Positions 63,951-64,000 of a DNA stretch of 64,000 bases are shown here, one piece after another. The stretch lies in contig JADLFE010000030.1 in assembly GCA_020845755.1 (NCBI GenBank), forward strand, positions 95,616-159,615, in the 5' to 3' direction. Made by a program: the position numbers and the translations under genes. The DNA is from Phycisphaerales bacterium (lineage in GTDB: Bacteria; Planctomycetota; Phycisphaerae; Phycisphaerales; UBA1924). The notes beneath the pieces are model-generated. The model was given only the letters and a program-made list of their open reading frames with translations, searched no databases and was not told the DNA's origin. Every line of letters starts with the position of its first letter. Position 1 is the stretch's first letter.

Positions 63951-64000
63951 GACTTGTCAGACCCAAACAGTAGCCGTGGATCGACCCGCGTCAAGCCTCA

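Overview
The window is high-GC bacterial chromosomal DNA that reads as Planctomycetota, most likely Phycisphaerae/Phycisphaerales. This rests on gene content, not on a marker tree: a giant exported protein with an N-terminal LEPR-XLL-type motif, a planctomycete-style type II prepilin-like protein, PEP-CTERM-like and dockerin-like exported proteins, tandem DUF21/CBS genes, and many secreted proteins with Sec or lipoprotein signals. No ribosomal RNA, CRISPR array or complete transposon was seen. One tRNA gene (Phe, GAA) lies at the right edge.

Layout. 1-6118 (+): a tightly coupled operon for trans-4-hydroxyproline breakdown (epimerase, three-part D-hydroxyproline dehydrogenase, HypD-type deaminase), preceded by the 3' end of a membrane-anchored HEAT/cytochrome c protein. 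6158-9586: SGNH lipoprotein and a fucose-isomerase-like protein (-), with a divergent DeoR regulator (+). 9601-10530 (-): a two-gene XRE regulator/membrane protein unit with a clear promoter. 10677-11684 (-): prepilin-like protein. 12164-12670: RidA. 12717-21526 (+): arginine biosynthesis, argR-argC-argB-argF-argG, then four unrelated genes, then argH. argR has paired ARG boxes overlapping an apparently leaderless promoter. 21612-23603: secreted ADP-ribosylglycohydrolase with a dockerin-like tail. 23694-31139 (-): a 2,481-residue surface protein. 31556-35821: Asp/Glu racemase-like gene, hscB, two DUF21/CBS proteins and a membrane thioredoxin. 35869-43057: DUF1015 (SerK-like), PrpB, two exported proteins of unclear function, and a 2-methylcitrate/citrate synthase. 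43157-50745 (-): S46 dipeptidyl-peptidase and three glycosyltransferases. 50888-55187: zinc-ribbon membrane protein, trigger factor, and an Mrr-type restriction enzyme plus membrane protein that look like an accessory islet. 55245-57776 (-): a sialidase-propeller/GH29 fucosidase fusion. 58323-62215 (-): XerC/D-like recombinase, lipoproteins and a TolB-like propeller. 62336-63950: hypothetical gene, nuoC and tRNA-Phe.

How the genes may work together (inference): hydroxyproline catabolism, an S46 dipeptidyl-peptidase, a sialidase/fucosidase fusion, a fucose-isomerase-like enzyme and an SGNH esterase fit a lifestyle of feeding on glycoproteins or algal and animal matrix material. The methylcitrate pair would handle propionyl-CoA. 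The arginine genes form a biosynthetic block under ArgR control. Start sites were set mainly from Shine-Dalgarno position and overlap with the upstream stop; uncertain starts are flagged.
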